Positions 1 to 11,080 are shown, counted from the first letter of the stretch. The stretch is 27,500 nt of DNA from Chrysomallon squamiferum (GCA_012295275.1 CM022672.1:7403884-7431383), one strand, 5' to 3'. Notes: generated by a model not told the origin, from the sequence alone. Made by a program: numbers and translations.

Positions 1-118
1 CTTTCTAACTTTTTCTTCTTTCTTTTTCTTTCTTTCTTTACTTTTCTTTTTCTTTCTTTCTTTACTTTTCTTTACTTTTCTTTACTTCTTTCTTCATTTC
101 TTTCTTTCTCTGTTGTTA
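1..118. repeat. Degenerate (CTTT)n / (ACTTTTCTTT)n pyrimidine tract
   Basis: The window opens inside an almost pure T/C run of CTTT and ACTTTTCTTT units. It is a decayed tetranucleotide microsatellite whose left end lies outside the window. Confidence 0.85.
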
Positions 119-551
119 TTATAATTACTATTGTTAACTCTACTTTTCGTGTCACAGACAGAAACCCTAAAGTACAGTAAATACACACGGTCACATTAAG
201 ACCATTAAGGATATTTTCTCATCTGTTGAACCATCACAACGTTATTTCGTTAACAACGTAAACGGCACGACCAAAACATTTAAAAAGTTAAATTCTATTT
301 CTTTTTAATCCTTAACGACAAATTAATGTTTCTCCCGTGCGGATACGAGGCCATCTAAGATGATCAAGTGAATAAAAATTGATTGGACAGTGAATCAGAG
401 GAATTTTTTGTTAATTTTTTTATTTTGTAGGAGGTGGAGAACCATTAGTATGTTTTCAGTAGCGCGCGCACGCGATAGTGTAATAACGTAATCACGTGGA
501 AGAACATGCGCAGTATGTGTTTTAAAAAAATATATAAAAATGTAATTAATG

Positions 552-553
<2 letters not shown>
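119..553. other. AT-rich spacer, no gene seen
   Basis: This is unique-looking sequence with no coding-like frame. A purine/pyrimidine-alternating patch (gcgcgcgcacgcg) near 461-474 and an E-box CACGTG at 493-498 sit just before the (CT)n tract. Both are noted only as possible regulatory motifs. Confidence 0.5.

Positions 554-637
<84 letters not shown>
554..637. repeat. (CT)42 microsatellite
   Basis: An uninterrupted CT dinucleotide run. It directly adjoins copy A of the ~0.55 kb interspersed repeat. The equivalent tract at 18193-18256 precedes copy B. Confidence 0.97.
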
Positions 638-641
<4 letters not shown>

Positions 642-1185
642 TCTTTTTCTTTTTCTTCTTTGAGTGTTTGTTTCTTTTTATTGTTTTGTAAATCGTTTCG
701 TCATGCTGTTCGTTTTTTTTTTTTTTTTTTTTTTTTTGTTCAGTTCTTATCCTTCTTCTTATTTTTTCTTCTTGTTTTTCTTATTTTTTCCCCTACGTGT
801 CTTTATCTTCTTGTTTCTTTCTTTCTTTCTTTCTTTTTTTCTAATTGTTATCTTATATTTTTCCAGTTTTCCTTCTTTTTTTATTTTTGACGTTTTTCCC
901 ATCATATTATAATTTTTTATAAAACGAAATATTTTTACAGTTTTAGTAGACACATTTTATTATTATCGACTAATACAGATGTTGTTGTTGTTGTTGTTGT
1001 TGTTGTTATATTTATTGTTATTATTTAATTCAGTGATCTCATAATGTAAAATAAGAAGACAGTCGTTAATTATATATGTTGCTAACATAAAGTGACGTCA
1101 TATTTTATTGTTAAGGTTATTACTTTAACATTTATAATCATCATTACCAGCTTTAACTCGGCTAATTTCATACTGTGATTTATAC
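638..1185 (+). repeat. Interspersed repeat, copy A (~0.55 kb)
   Basis: This segment matches 18257-18715 at high identity over its whole length. Shared landmarks in order are TTTCGTCATGCTGTTCG, a poly-T run (713-737), GTTCAGTTCTTATCC, AACGAAATATTTTTACAG, a GTT array, CRE palindrome TGACGTCA (1093-1100), and an end at TGTGATTTATAC. Copy A carries a ~50-base pyrimidine insertion near 790-840, a longer GTT array (981-1008), and 26 bases (1062-1087) absent from copy B. No ORF or terminal inverted repeat is evident. It could be a non-autonomous transposable element or a segmental duplication. Confidence 0.85.
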
Positions 1186-1702
1186 TGAACATTATTATCT
1201 CTGATGCTATCATATTTTTATCTCTCTAAATACTCAGTTTGCAAAAACATTACTTAGAACTGTTATGTCTACATGTCCTAGTGTCAGGGTGCTTGGTGAA
1301 TTTATCTGATTGTCCTTACATTTTTAATAATAATTTTGTCATCATAATCATAAACATTGGCATCATCATCATTATCTATCTATCAATCTGTTTGTCTATA
1401 TATTTATGTCTGTCTGTCTGTCTGTCTATTTATCTATCTGTCTGTGTGTTTGTAGTTTGCCTAATACACTTATATGATCTATTAGAATCTTTTTTCCTAT
1501 GTCGTAACGTTTTGCTGTCCAGTGAAGCCTTGCTACTGATAACTATTCCGAATTGTTAACTGTACGCGTTGAAAAGAATGAGAACAGAAATATGCATTTA
1601 AATATATTCATTTTATTTTTATTTTTATTATTATTATTATTTTTTTTTTTACAGTTTTTATTATGTGACATCACACATACAGTTAAATAACAAATCCATG
1701 AG
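1186..1702. repeat. AT-rich spacer with (TCTG)/(TATC) tetranucleotides
   Basis: From about 1357 to 1450 it is a mosaic of CAT, CTAT and CTGT units, a decayed compound microsatellite. A short TTA/poly-T patch lies at about 1610-1650. The rest is unique AT-rich DNA with no supported gene. Confidence 0.6.
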
Positions 1703-1806
1703 ATAATAATAATAATAATAATAATAATAATAGTTGTTGTTGTTGTTATTATTGCTGTTGTTGTTTGTTGTTGTAGTTGTTGTTGTTATTATTATTATTA
1801 TTATAA
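1703..1806. repeat. Mixed (AAT)n-(GTT)n-(ATT)n triplet array
   Basis: An ATA block is followed by GTT units with interruptions and then by ATT units, giving an inverted AAT...ATT arrangement about 50 bases apart that could fold back. Asn/Tyr-rich translations from it are repeat artefacts. Confidence 0.9.
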
Positions 1807-2340
1807 ATAAATCAATAACCTGAAGACTGAGCTTTACTTTTGTTATCAGAAAATGATCTTTTTCACGTTTAATTTTGGTAAACCAGTCATGAAACAATGG
1901 TTAGAACGGACAAAACTCCACATACAAGACTTGATCCCGCGACTGACTGACTCATCCTCACTGAAGCACGTTTTGTCCACGGAGAATTTCGTGTGCGTGG
2001 ATCATAACGTCTTTAAATAAACCAACTAATTTAATATTGTAACAATGAAATAGCCACGAAGGAATTTGTTTATAAATAAATAATCATAAATGTCATGTGT
2101 TTATAATTAACTACAGTCATAATTAAATTATTTAACGAAAGACAGTTAACAAAACAGGAGAAATGAGTTTCCTGTCCCTGGGATAGTGGATTATTGGTTT
2201 AGTTGATGGATAAGTAGTTCTGACCGCTGTTAAAGAGCTAGAATTGTGTAAGCATAACGGAAATATACAACGGTAAAATATTGTGTTGGTTTCTGTTGTT
2301 TATTTTCTTATTATTATGGCGATTCCGTTAAGTATAAACT
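1807..2340. other. AT-rich spacer, nothing recognisable
   Basis: Unique-looking intergenic sequence. I found no coding-like frame, tRNA boxes or tandem repeat. Confidence 0.5.
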
Positions 2341-2359
2341 AAACTAAGTTTGGAATTTA

Positions 2360-2415
2360 TTTTTCTTTCTTTCTTTCTTTTTTTCTTCTCCTTCTTCTTC
2401 GTCTTCTTCTTGGTG

Positions 2416-2471
<56 letters not shown>
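2360..2471. repeat. (CTTT)/(CTT) then (ATT)17 microsatellites
   Basis: A pyrimidine tract of CTTT and CTT units (2360-2412) runs into a nearly pure ATT array (2419-2471). GTT/ATT triplets recur in the following hundred bases. Confidence 0.92.
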
Positions 2472-2706
2472 TTTTTATTTGTTCTTGCTGCTTTTGTTTA
2501 TGTTATACTCATCATTATAATTATTATAATAATAATTATTATTGTTGTTGTCGTTGTTGTTGGGGACATGTTTTCGTTTGTTTTAACATTTATGTTATTG
2601 TTCCTTATTCATTAATTCGATACTTTGTTGTTTCATTTTGACTGTTGTTGTTAATTGTTTTAACGTGTTTTTATTTCAAATTTGATTTATCATATTTCCT
2701 CCCAGT

Positions 2707-2708
<2 letters not shown>

Positions 2709-2789
<81 letters not shown>

Positions 2790-2791
2790 AC
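2709..2791. repeat. Compound (CT)28(CA)13 microsatellite
   Basis: CT units (2709-2765) switch without spacer to CA units (2765-2791). This is typical of a point mutation seeding a new dinucleotide phase. Confidence 0.97.
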
Positions 2792-3060
2792 GTATGTGCA
2801 TAAACATTTCTAGAATAAATAAGCCATTACCCTGTTTATGATCCACCTCCTGCATCTGATGTTTTTGAAATTCTGCGGTTCATGCCGAAGTGGCAACGTG
2901 CAGTAATGTCCATGTATAATTCATAAAACAGGCAAACGCAAACTATTATAGTTTGATTTATGTGTCTGCCAATCAGTGAAAGAAAAAAAAAGATATAAAA
3001 TAGCTGACTTTTTTGTCTCATCAATCAACTGTTTGTAATTTGACTGACATTCGCTGTTTA

Positions 3061-3160
3061 CTTTTAACACGTCTGCATACTGCGCTGTTTCCCGCGCCCT
3101 TTGAAGTGAGCTGTCAAGGTCACACAGATCAACTTTAATTTGGCGGGAACTCGTTGAGTG
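3061..3160. promoter_or_regulatory. Possible promoter/enhancer patch with E2F-, CHR- and nuclear-receptor-like motifs
   Basis: A short higher-GC island in AT-rich DNA. TTTCCCGCGCC (3088-3098) and TTTGGCGGGAA (3139-3149) match the E2F site consensus. TTTGAA (3100-3105), beginning just downstream of the first E2F-like site, resembles a CDE/CHR arrangement. TCAAGGTCA (3114-3122) matches the FTZ-F1/ERR monomer site. No gene is seen next to it, so the function is inference. Confidence 0.35.
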
Positions 3161-3499
3161 GTGTTTAAACGGCCATTTCTATTGCTCGTCTGCAATAACT
3201 CGTCAATATACTTTATTGCGACCCTTGCTCTTTGTTAATTTCATTCTTAAGTTACTGCCATGCAATCATGTTTTTATTTCTATACCTAACTATCACCATT
3301 ACATTATTATTTTTTATTACTGTTGTTCTTTATTTGACTTTTTCTTGCAGAAAGGGGCGTTTGAATGGACGTGTCTTTTCTTTTGTTCATTTAATTCAGT
3401 ACTATATTAATTAACTAATTAGGTTATTCAGTACTACTGCTAACGTTGTGTGCTTTTGTTATATTTGTTACATTTATCTTTTCTTCATTTCAGTAGGTA

Positions 3500-3695
3500 C
3501 AGAGAGAGACAGAAATATAGAGAAAGATAAACAGACAGTCGGACTGTCAAACAAACATAAAGGACAGACAGACAGACTAACAAACAGACATGATAAACCA
3601 ACAGACAAACAAACAGACAGACAGAAACATAGACTGATCGAAAAAGAAAATAAAGAAAAGAAAAACAAAAAGAAACAAAGAAGAACAAACAAAAT
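3500..3695. repeat. Decayed (CAGA)/(CAAA) purine-rich array
   Basis: Irregular CAGA, CAAACAGA and then AGAAAA units on the plus strand. The Lys/Gln/Asp-rich reading frame across it is a by-product of the repeat. A CRE palindrome TGACGTCA follows at 3718-3725. Confidence 0.75.
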
Positions 3696-3873
3696 CTGGA
3701 CATTTCTAAAATGCACGTGACGTCATTACATTAATACCAACCAGACGATATTTTTTTTGGACACGTTTATTTTTAAAACTTCTGAAACAACAAATCATTT
3801 TAACGTGACAGAGAAAACAAAAACCCAATTACAAAACATGTGGGAAGATAATGCAGAAACGATGAAGAAATAT

Positions 3874-3897
3874 AAAAAAAAAAAAAAAAAAAAAAAA
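3874..3897. repeat. Poly-A tract (24 A)
   Basis: An uninterrupted A run. It could be the tail of an old plus-strand retroposed sequence, but no upstream element or target-site duplication is identifiable. Confidence 0.9.
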
Positions 3898-4090
3898 GAT
3901 ACAGATGTTAATACAAACGAAAAATTCACGAATGTGTTAGGAAATGAAGTAACATAATAAATCAATAACCGTGATGCATCATTTCCTTATAAGAGAGGCC
4001 GTAATATGGCGAATAAAACGAACACGTTTTTTTTTTTTTTCGATTATCTTAAGCAGAGTAAACGAAATAAAGAAGAACTGTGACAGTGAA

Positions 4091-4096
<6 letters not shown>

Positions 4097-4186
<90 letters not shown>
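4097..4186. repeat. (GA)45 microsatellite
   Basis: An uninterrupted GA run. The translations (RE)n and (LS)n across it are artefacts. Confidence 0.98.
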
Positions 4187-4188
<2 letters not shown>

Positions 4189-4243
4189 CATTATTTTCTT
4201 TCTATCAATCTTAAAACAGTTTTGTCAAAAAATCATTGCAGAT

Positions 4244-4308
4244 TAATAAAATAAAATAAAATAAAATATTAATAAAATAAACAAACAAACAAACAAACAA
4301 ATAAATAA
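4244..4308. repeat. (AAAT)/(AAAC) tetranucleotide array
   Basis: AAAAT units, then ACAA units, then ATAA units in direct succession: a compound tetra/pentanucleotide microsatellite. Confidence 0.9.
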
Positions 4309-4854
4309 TTGTTTCTGCAAAGATAAAACGTTCTATCATATTAGAAAAATAACTCAAAAGCACATATCTGAGATGCAGAAGGAAAAAAAAAAAAATAAAA
4401 AAAAAAACAAATTAATAATGAAGCAAAATAACTGGACAGAAAGAAAAATAAAGTAACAATAATGGAATGATGGAGTAAATACTCAAAGGAAGAAGGAAAG
4501 GGATCAAGAAATGATGGAATAAAGAAACGTAGAAGAATCGATGCAGAGAAAAAGTAAAACGCTTCTCTTTGCTAGCAGTAACCTGAGTCTGTTTAAACTG
4601 TAACGTTACTTCTAGATTACTGACAAACGAGTCCCCTTTAGTGTGACCAAACACTTTCTTTGAAAAAAATTAAATGGGTTTTCTACTCCCATGCAACCCA
4701 AGATTCAACTGTGAGTCTGTATATGGTACAACTGCAAGTATGTATCCATCATATATGCGTTGATATTTAAGAAAATAATCCTATTTAATAAACACATTAT
4801 CAGTTGTTAAAACAAACTTTTATCGCTCATTACAGTCAAAAATGGTCAAATTTA
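4309..4854. other. AT-rich spacer, no gene seen
   Basis: Unique-looking intergenic DNA with A-rich runs near 4382-4410. An open frame on the minus strand here has no recognisable domain. Confidence 0.5.
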
Positions 4855-4869
4855 TTATTACGTTGAAAT

Positions 4870-4981
4870 GTCATCGTTTTTTTTCGTTATTATTTCTGTT
4901 GTCGTCATTGTTAATGTAATTATCAGCTGCAGCTTCAGCAGCAACAGTATCATCATTACTGTTGTTGTTATCGCCATTGTC

Positions 4982-5021
<40 letters not shown>

Positions 5022-5190
5022 ATATTGTTATTATTTTTATTACTGTTATTGTAATTGTAATTGTTGTTGTCGTTGCTGTTGTTGTTATCGTCGTCATTAT
5101 TATTATTGTAATTGTTGCTGCTGGTACTGTTGGTGGTCTTGTTACAGTGGATATTTGTCTACTGTTATTGTTGTGGATGTTGTTGTTGCT
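4870..5190. repeat. Triplet-rich (GTT)/(ATT)/(GTC) region with (ATT)12 core
   Basis: A pure ATT core (4986-5021) is flanked on both sides by irregular GTT, GTC, ATC and GCT triplets. This looks like an old trinucleotide array that has diverged outward from a young core. Val/Ile-rich frames across it are artefacts. Confidence 0.85.
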
Positions 5191-5449
5191 GTTACAAGAC
5201 AGAAAATTAACTTCTTATTTTCAGTCGTTACAAATCTGGTATTAGTCTAAATTAGCTGTGTAGCACAGAACTGAAAACAAATCCATTCAATAACATCTGT
5301 ATCGAATACTCAAGAATGTAATAAAACTTAATCCTTTTATTATTGATAAACAAATTTCTTTGATTATATTATATATATATATATGTTTTTGTGTGGAAAT
5401 AATATTTTATTCTTTTTTTATGGTATCAATGTATTTTCTGACACATACA

Positions 5450-5581
<132 letters not shown>

Positions 5582-5600
5582 ACAGGCATACATACATACT

Positions 5601-6518
<918 letters not shown>

Positions 6519-6586
6519 AAGTCATACCACGTATGGTAATATATTCAGTAATAACTGAATGTTGTTGTTGATCATATTTTTTTCAT

Positions 6587-6588
<2 letters not shown>

Positions 6589-6619
<31 letters not shown>
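6589..6619. repeat. Poly-T tract (31 T)
   Basis: A pure T homopolymer. On the minus strand it reads as poly-A, which could mark a retroposed tail, but no element body is identifiable. Confidence 0.93.
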
Positions 6620-6620
<1 letters not shown>

Positions 6621-6739
6621 GCAAGGATTAGAATTTATGATTCAACAAGTAAAAGATGAAAACTGTTCTAACAATCAAGAGCATTGTTTTAAATATTTAA
6701 TTAAAATTTGGTTTATTATTAATAACAGTGATGTACTTT

Positions 6740-6925
6740 TTGGATTTTCTTCTTTTTTTTCTCTTATTTATTGTATTTTTATTTTATTTTATTTTATTTA
6801 TTTGTTTATTTATTTGTTTGTTTATTTATTTGTCTGTTTGGTTTTGTTGTGTGTTTTTTTTAAATTTATTTAGTTGTGTGTTTATTGATTTATTCATTCA
6901 TTTATTTATTTTGTTACTTGTTTGA
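6740..6925. repeat. Degenerate (TTTA)/(TTTG) array
   Basis: Irregular TTTA, TTTG and TTTC tetranucleotides. Leu/Phe/Ile-rich frames across it are artefacts. Confidence 0.8.
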
Positions 6926-7424
6926 TTAATGTTTCAATTTTATTTTATTAATCTTTTTACAGCAATGGATACGATAGGGTACATATATATATCTAAAAGA
7001 TTAAAATTAAAACAACACTAAACAGTACATCTACATTATATTTCTGCTATATTTACTGATCAGTTTCCAATATCTCTGAATAATTGAAGCGGTTATATAT
7101 AAAAATGAATACATAACCTTTGTCTTTTTTAGAACGCACTGTATAAAAAGCGCATGATATTCCCAAACTGAAACGAGGGAAAATCGCCTGGGAATGCAAA
7201 CTGACATGATTTAATAACAACAGATTATTAAATAAATATAAATTCTTTCCATTTTCGGTTTGTCATAATAAACGTGTTTCATACGTCGCGAGTGAATATC
7301 GGCGCTGTTTCTGCTTCATGTCGTGTTTTTAGATTTCATTTAATGACGCTGAGTTAGAGAGAAACAACATTTAAAGGCTTTTTGGTGCAGTACATATTTA
7401 AAGTCGATCAAACCAGTCGAATGG

Positions 7425-7426
<2 letters not shown>
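6926..7426. other. Unique AT-rich spacer
   Basis: No tandem repeat and no coding-like frame of note. A slightly GC-richer patch lies at about 7270-7330 (ATACGTCGCGAGTG) without an associated ORF. Confidence 0.5.

Positions 7427-7455
<29 letters not shown>
7427..7455. repeat. Poly-T tract (29 T)
   Basis: A pure T homopolymer, one of several 20-31-base T runs on this strand in the first 10 kb. Confidence 0.93.
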
Positions 7456-7457
<2 letters not shown>

Positions 7458-7671
7458 TGTGCTAAAATGATAGACGGAGAGATAGAAAGATAGTTACAAC
7501 AGAATAAAACAGAATCGAATTAATGAATGACTGGAAGATAATGAATAACAGGGAAAGAGACAGACAGATAAAGACTGAAGGAAATTAAAATAGTAATAAT
7601 AATAATAAAACATGGAAAAATAGGCTTAGAGAGAGAGATGGGTGAATTAAAATGAAGATACACAATAATAC

Positions 7672-7786
<115 letters not shown>

Positions 7787-8517
7787 CTGACTCTCACATT
7801 TGAAATTATTAGCGGTTTATTCACGGACATTCTGCGACTGCGCTGTTCAGTAATTTGCGTTTGACTTACGGGAAACGTTCTGTCTCCAGGCATTTAATAG
7901 CTGGCTTAGCCGAATCTGCGAGATGAAATGTGTCAAACTAACGTCGTTAACAGAAAGGAAAACGCCTTATTTATTCTCACCACTTCAGCCTTAAATAAAA
8001 TTACACAGACCGTGCACTTCAGTTTAAAATTCTTTCTTCTAAACAATTTCAATATTTTTATCACAATTCATCAAAGTTATTCATCTATTTACCGATTCAA
8101 ACCGATCAAAATTTCAGCTTTCCTTCTCCGTTTTATCATTTAATCTAATCTGCGAGCCACTTTTTACTGTTATGCTTCTGCCCTTGTAGATTCCTTCTGT
8201 CGTTTTTTTCAACAAAACCTGTCAGCTATCTCTTACAAGATTGAATTAAATATCGCATCTTCACTCGCCCTATTACCAATATCCATAGTCATTGAGATGT
8301 GAAATGTACACTGGACATGACGAAAGTCCCGTTGGTTGCCATGGTAATTTTTTAAATGACACATGAAAATGACACACTGATGCCAGTAAATCAAAAGTGA
8401 ATTGAAAAATTTCTGCGACGAGGCAGAATATTACAGAGTTATTTAATTAACACGGATGTAGAATCTGCATGCTCTCAAACGGATTGCGTGAAATATACTT
8501 TTTCATTATTATTATTA
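7787..8517. other. Unique, relatively complex spacer
   Basis: One of the longer non-repetitive stretches on the left side. No coding domain is recognisable. It carries the X-box-like palindrome at 8334-8347. Confidence 0.5.
8334..8347. promoter_or_regulatory. RFX X-box-like motif (GTTGCCATGGTAAT)
   Basis: Matches the RFX-factor X-box consensus (GTTGCC and GGNAAC half-sites with central AT) except for the last base. X-boxes drive ciliary and neuronal genes in animals. No adjacent gene is identifiable here. Confidence 0.3.
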
Positions 8518-8540
8518 TTTTTTTTTTTTTTTTTTTTTTT
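8518..8540. repeat. Poly-T tract (23 T) after (ATT)n
   Basis: A short ATT run leads into a pure T homopolymer. Confidence 0.9.
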
Positions 8541-8982
8541 CAAATATATATCTTTTGAAGAAATTAATCATTTAATCCATACATTTCAATGTTTTTCATC
8601 AAAGAAATGATTAAGTGTAATTATTTTATTATTTTGATAATGACAGCTGCTTCGTACACAGCTTTGAAGAAACTTTCACGCATTGATTTTATGATGATTA
8701 TTTTCTAAAGTTAAAACGTAATTACAGGCTCTAGTCGGAGTAAAAACGTAGAAGTTCACAGTTTCGCCAGACTGATAAAATCTTGTACGTCAGAGACTGG
8801 ACGCACACCTGAGTAAACACAAACAGTTAAACAGACAGAGATAGCCGGACGGACTGAGTGATGGATGTACAGACAAACAGACTGGATGGATGATGGATGA
8901 TAAATGATGGAATAGCTGGGCATATGGGTTTATTTTTTCATACACCAGTCGATGAAAAAATGTATAAGTTGATGGATTGCTG
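8541..8982. other. Unique spacer, no gene seen
   Basis: Non-repetitive until about 8810. After that, imperfect CAGA and GATG units begin and grade into the following microsatellite. No coding frame is recognisable. Confidence 0.5.
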
Positions 8983-9061
8983 AGAGACAGACAGACAGAC
9001 AGACAAACAGACAGGCAGGAAGACAGGCAAAGAGAGACACAGACAAAAAACACAGACATAT

Positions 9062-9148
<87 letters not shown>
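8983..9148. repeat. (GACA)n followed by (GA)41
   Basis: Imperfect GACA/CAGG tetranucleotides (8983-9058) lead into a pure AG run (9066-9148). The same GACA-then-GA order occurs at 21309-21530. Confidence 0.95.
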
Positions 9149-9151
<3 letters not shown>

Positions 9152-9840
9152 CAATCAATTAAATACGTCTAAATATATCACCTGTCCTTCTAGATTACCT
9201 TTTATCTAGGTTCTCACCAGACCTGAAAGAATTCATTTTTAAAAACAATTTCTCTCAGCCTCACCATTAACAACCAATTCATCATTTACAAAACATTTCA
9301 CTGTTGAAGATTACCGCTAGCAAATAAACAAAAAATATTAAAATATCCTTACTTCAAAGTTATGTATATTTACACCAGCAGCCTCAAAATTTTACATCTG
9401 TTTTATATATACTCGTGATAAATGGAAGTCTGAATAATAAAAATAATTTTTTGAATTTCTATTAGTACAGTGTTCTTTTTAATCTTGTTTGCAGTGTCAC
9501 TAAGTGTATTTGTATTGGTGGGAGAAAATAATAATCCAAGTATTTTTGACTTCCTTTCAAATGATTGTTTTTGTATTAAAGAAAAAAAAAAAACATTTCT
9601 AATAATGAAGTTAAATTTTTTTTTTTTTTTTTTCCCCATAGTAAGTCTTGATATTTAGATAAAATCATTTTAAAATATTTAGAAATAAACATACACATAT
9701 AGTACATTCTTATGGGAAAATGTGACTTCACGGATAAAGACTATCTGAAGGAAATAAAGAGGAAACCACTGACTGAATCACAATGTACCTGATACATTAC
9801 TGTCCTACTTTGTTACTAGGAAAGATTCATCACAAGAGTA
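9149..9840. other. AT-rich spacer with A and T runs
   Basis: Unique-looking AT-rich DNA with an A run near 9582-9592 and a T run at 9617-9633. No gene is supported. Confidence 0.5.
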
Positions 9841-9849
9841 ATAACATCA

Positions 9850-10048
9850 GTGTTCAAAGATTCGTTTGTAATAAAATTACATTGTGAGTTGTATAAAAAA
9901 AACTATGATGTCATATCAATATCAAACCACTGTTTTACTTCAAGTATCAAACCAAAGGTACTTGCAAACAAAGAACTAAATTTGGTTTCATTTATAAGAT
10001 TAAATGTGATTTCAGAGATAAACTAAGTGCTGTTTCAGAAACATTTAC
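9850..10048. repeat. Decayed ~25-bp minisatellite, left part
   Basis: Recurrent TGGTTTCA / TGATTTCA / CTGTTTCA and AGTATCAAACCA / ATAAACTAA segments at roughly 20-30-base spacing match the better-preserved units at 10669-10793. It reads as the older half of a minisatellite that continues after the ATGT array. Confidence 0.5.
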
Positions 10049-10274
10049 GTATGTATGTATGTATGTATGTATGTATGTATGTATGTATGTGTGTGTGTGT
10101 ATGTATGTATGTATGTATGTATGTATGTATGTATGTATGTATGTATGTATGTTTGTATGTATATATGTATGTATGTTTGTGTGTATGTATGTATGAATGA
10201 ATGTATGTATGTATGCATGCATGTATGTTTGTACGTATGTTTGTATACATGTATGTGTTCGTTTGTGTGTGTGT

Positions 10275-10302
<28 letters not shown>
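10049..10302. repeat. (ATGT)n array then (GT)n
   Basis: About 200 bases of ATGT units with GTGT, TTGT and GCAT variants, then GT repeats (10264-10302) broken by one TTG. Alternating Tyr/Met/Cys/Val or His/Thr/Tyr/Ile translations from either strand are artefacts. Confidence 0.96.
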
Positions 10303-10306
<4 letters not shown>

Positions 10307-10489
10307 TGCGTGTTGCATATATGTTTAAAATACTTCTATCTAAATATCACGAGGTTGCATGAACAAAAGAAAAGAAAAACAATGTTATTCTTCGTTATTA
10401 GTAATGATTTTTTCTTTAGTGATTAACGAGTCATAAGAAAGTAAGTGAAAAATGCTGAGACATTTTCTTACATTACAACTCTACTTACA

Positions 10490-10793
10490 CGTCTGTAAAA
10501 AAGGGACATAAAGTGTATGGTTTGAAGTATAAAACTAAAACATCGTTCCAAGTACCAAGCATGCGGTTTCTTGAAGAAAAAACTCCAACTAAATACGTTT
10601 TTCAAGTAGGAAAATACAACGTGGTTCCAATTATTAACAAAAGGGCGGCTTCCTTCCTGTATAAAAATATAATGTGGTTTCAGTAATAAAGTTATAATGT
10701 GGTTTCAGTAATAAAGTTATAATGTGGTTTCAGTAATAAAGTTATAAGGTGGTTTCAAATATAAAGCTACAGTATGGTTTCAGATTGAAATTA
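10490..10793. repeat. ~25-bp minisatellite, right part with five ordered units
   Basis: Units start at 10669, 10694, 10719, 10744 and 10769. The first three are identical (ATAATGTGGTTTCAGTAATA, then AAGTT) and the last two are diverged. Looser matches (GTTTGAAGTATAAAACTAAA, CGGTTTCTTGAAGAAAAAAC) extend back to about 10490, showing decay away from a homogenised core. Confidence 0.88.
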
Positions 10794-11080
10794 ATGCAAC
10801 TTTCTGTTTCGCCTCCCGCAGCATGGCGCTGTGTAATCAGCGGACTAGACACAGTTATTCATTTAACACTCACTAACACGGCCACTGATGTCAGCGCTAG
10901 TTAAAGTGAACTTAAAATGGATTAGTTTCCTCATGTGGCGAAATCCCCGGAGACCCGATTCCTGGAAGTGTAGCAGAGTTCACGTAAAGAGCAGTTATTT
11001 ATTTATTTATATTTCACACTCGTAATACGCTATCCTGTCAACCGTCAGACTGTCTTGGTGTATGTGCATATATGCATATG
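10794..11080. other. Unique patch of higher complexity
   Basis: About 10800-10990 is non-repetitive and richer in G+C. A splice-acceptor-like polypyrimidine stretch ends in CCCGCAG at about 10816-10822 just before an ATG, but the frame closes after 17 codons. No gene is supported. Confidence 0.35.

Noticed and set aside
549-890. Open frame encoding a Ser-Leu repeat then Phe-rich sequence
   Set aside because: It is the translation of (CT)n and poly-T tracts. The same kind of frame appears at 18096-18413 only because the same repeat is present there.
3448-3720. Lys/Asp/Gln-rich 90-codon frame, superficially like a charged nuclear protein
   Set aside because: It follows a decayed CAGA/AGAAAA repeat, has no domain, and the complementary strand is equally open.
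3874-3897. Poly-A run as the tail of a processed retrocopy
   Set aside because: No recognisable coding or SINE body precedes it and no flanking target-site duplication was found.
3979-4246. Arg-Glu and Leu-Ser repeat frames over the (GA)n tract
   Set aside because: Pure dinucleotide artefact. The same applies to frames over 5360-5753, 6361-6558, 7585-7893, 8790-9162, 21332-21691 and 22317-22652.
9992-10318. His-Thr-Tyr-Ile and Cys-Met-Tyr-Val repeat proteins on both strands
   Set aside because: Translations of the (ATGT)n/(GT)n array. Both strands open at once is typical of tetranucleotide repeats. Same for 11007-11400, 23253-23598 and 23741-24217.
10816-10880. Acceptor-like CCCGCAG followed by an ATG
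   Set aside because: The frame ends after 17 codons, and no donor or partner exon was found.
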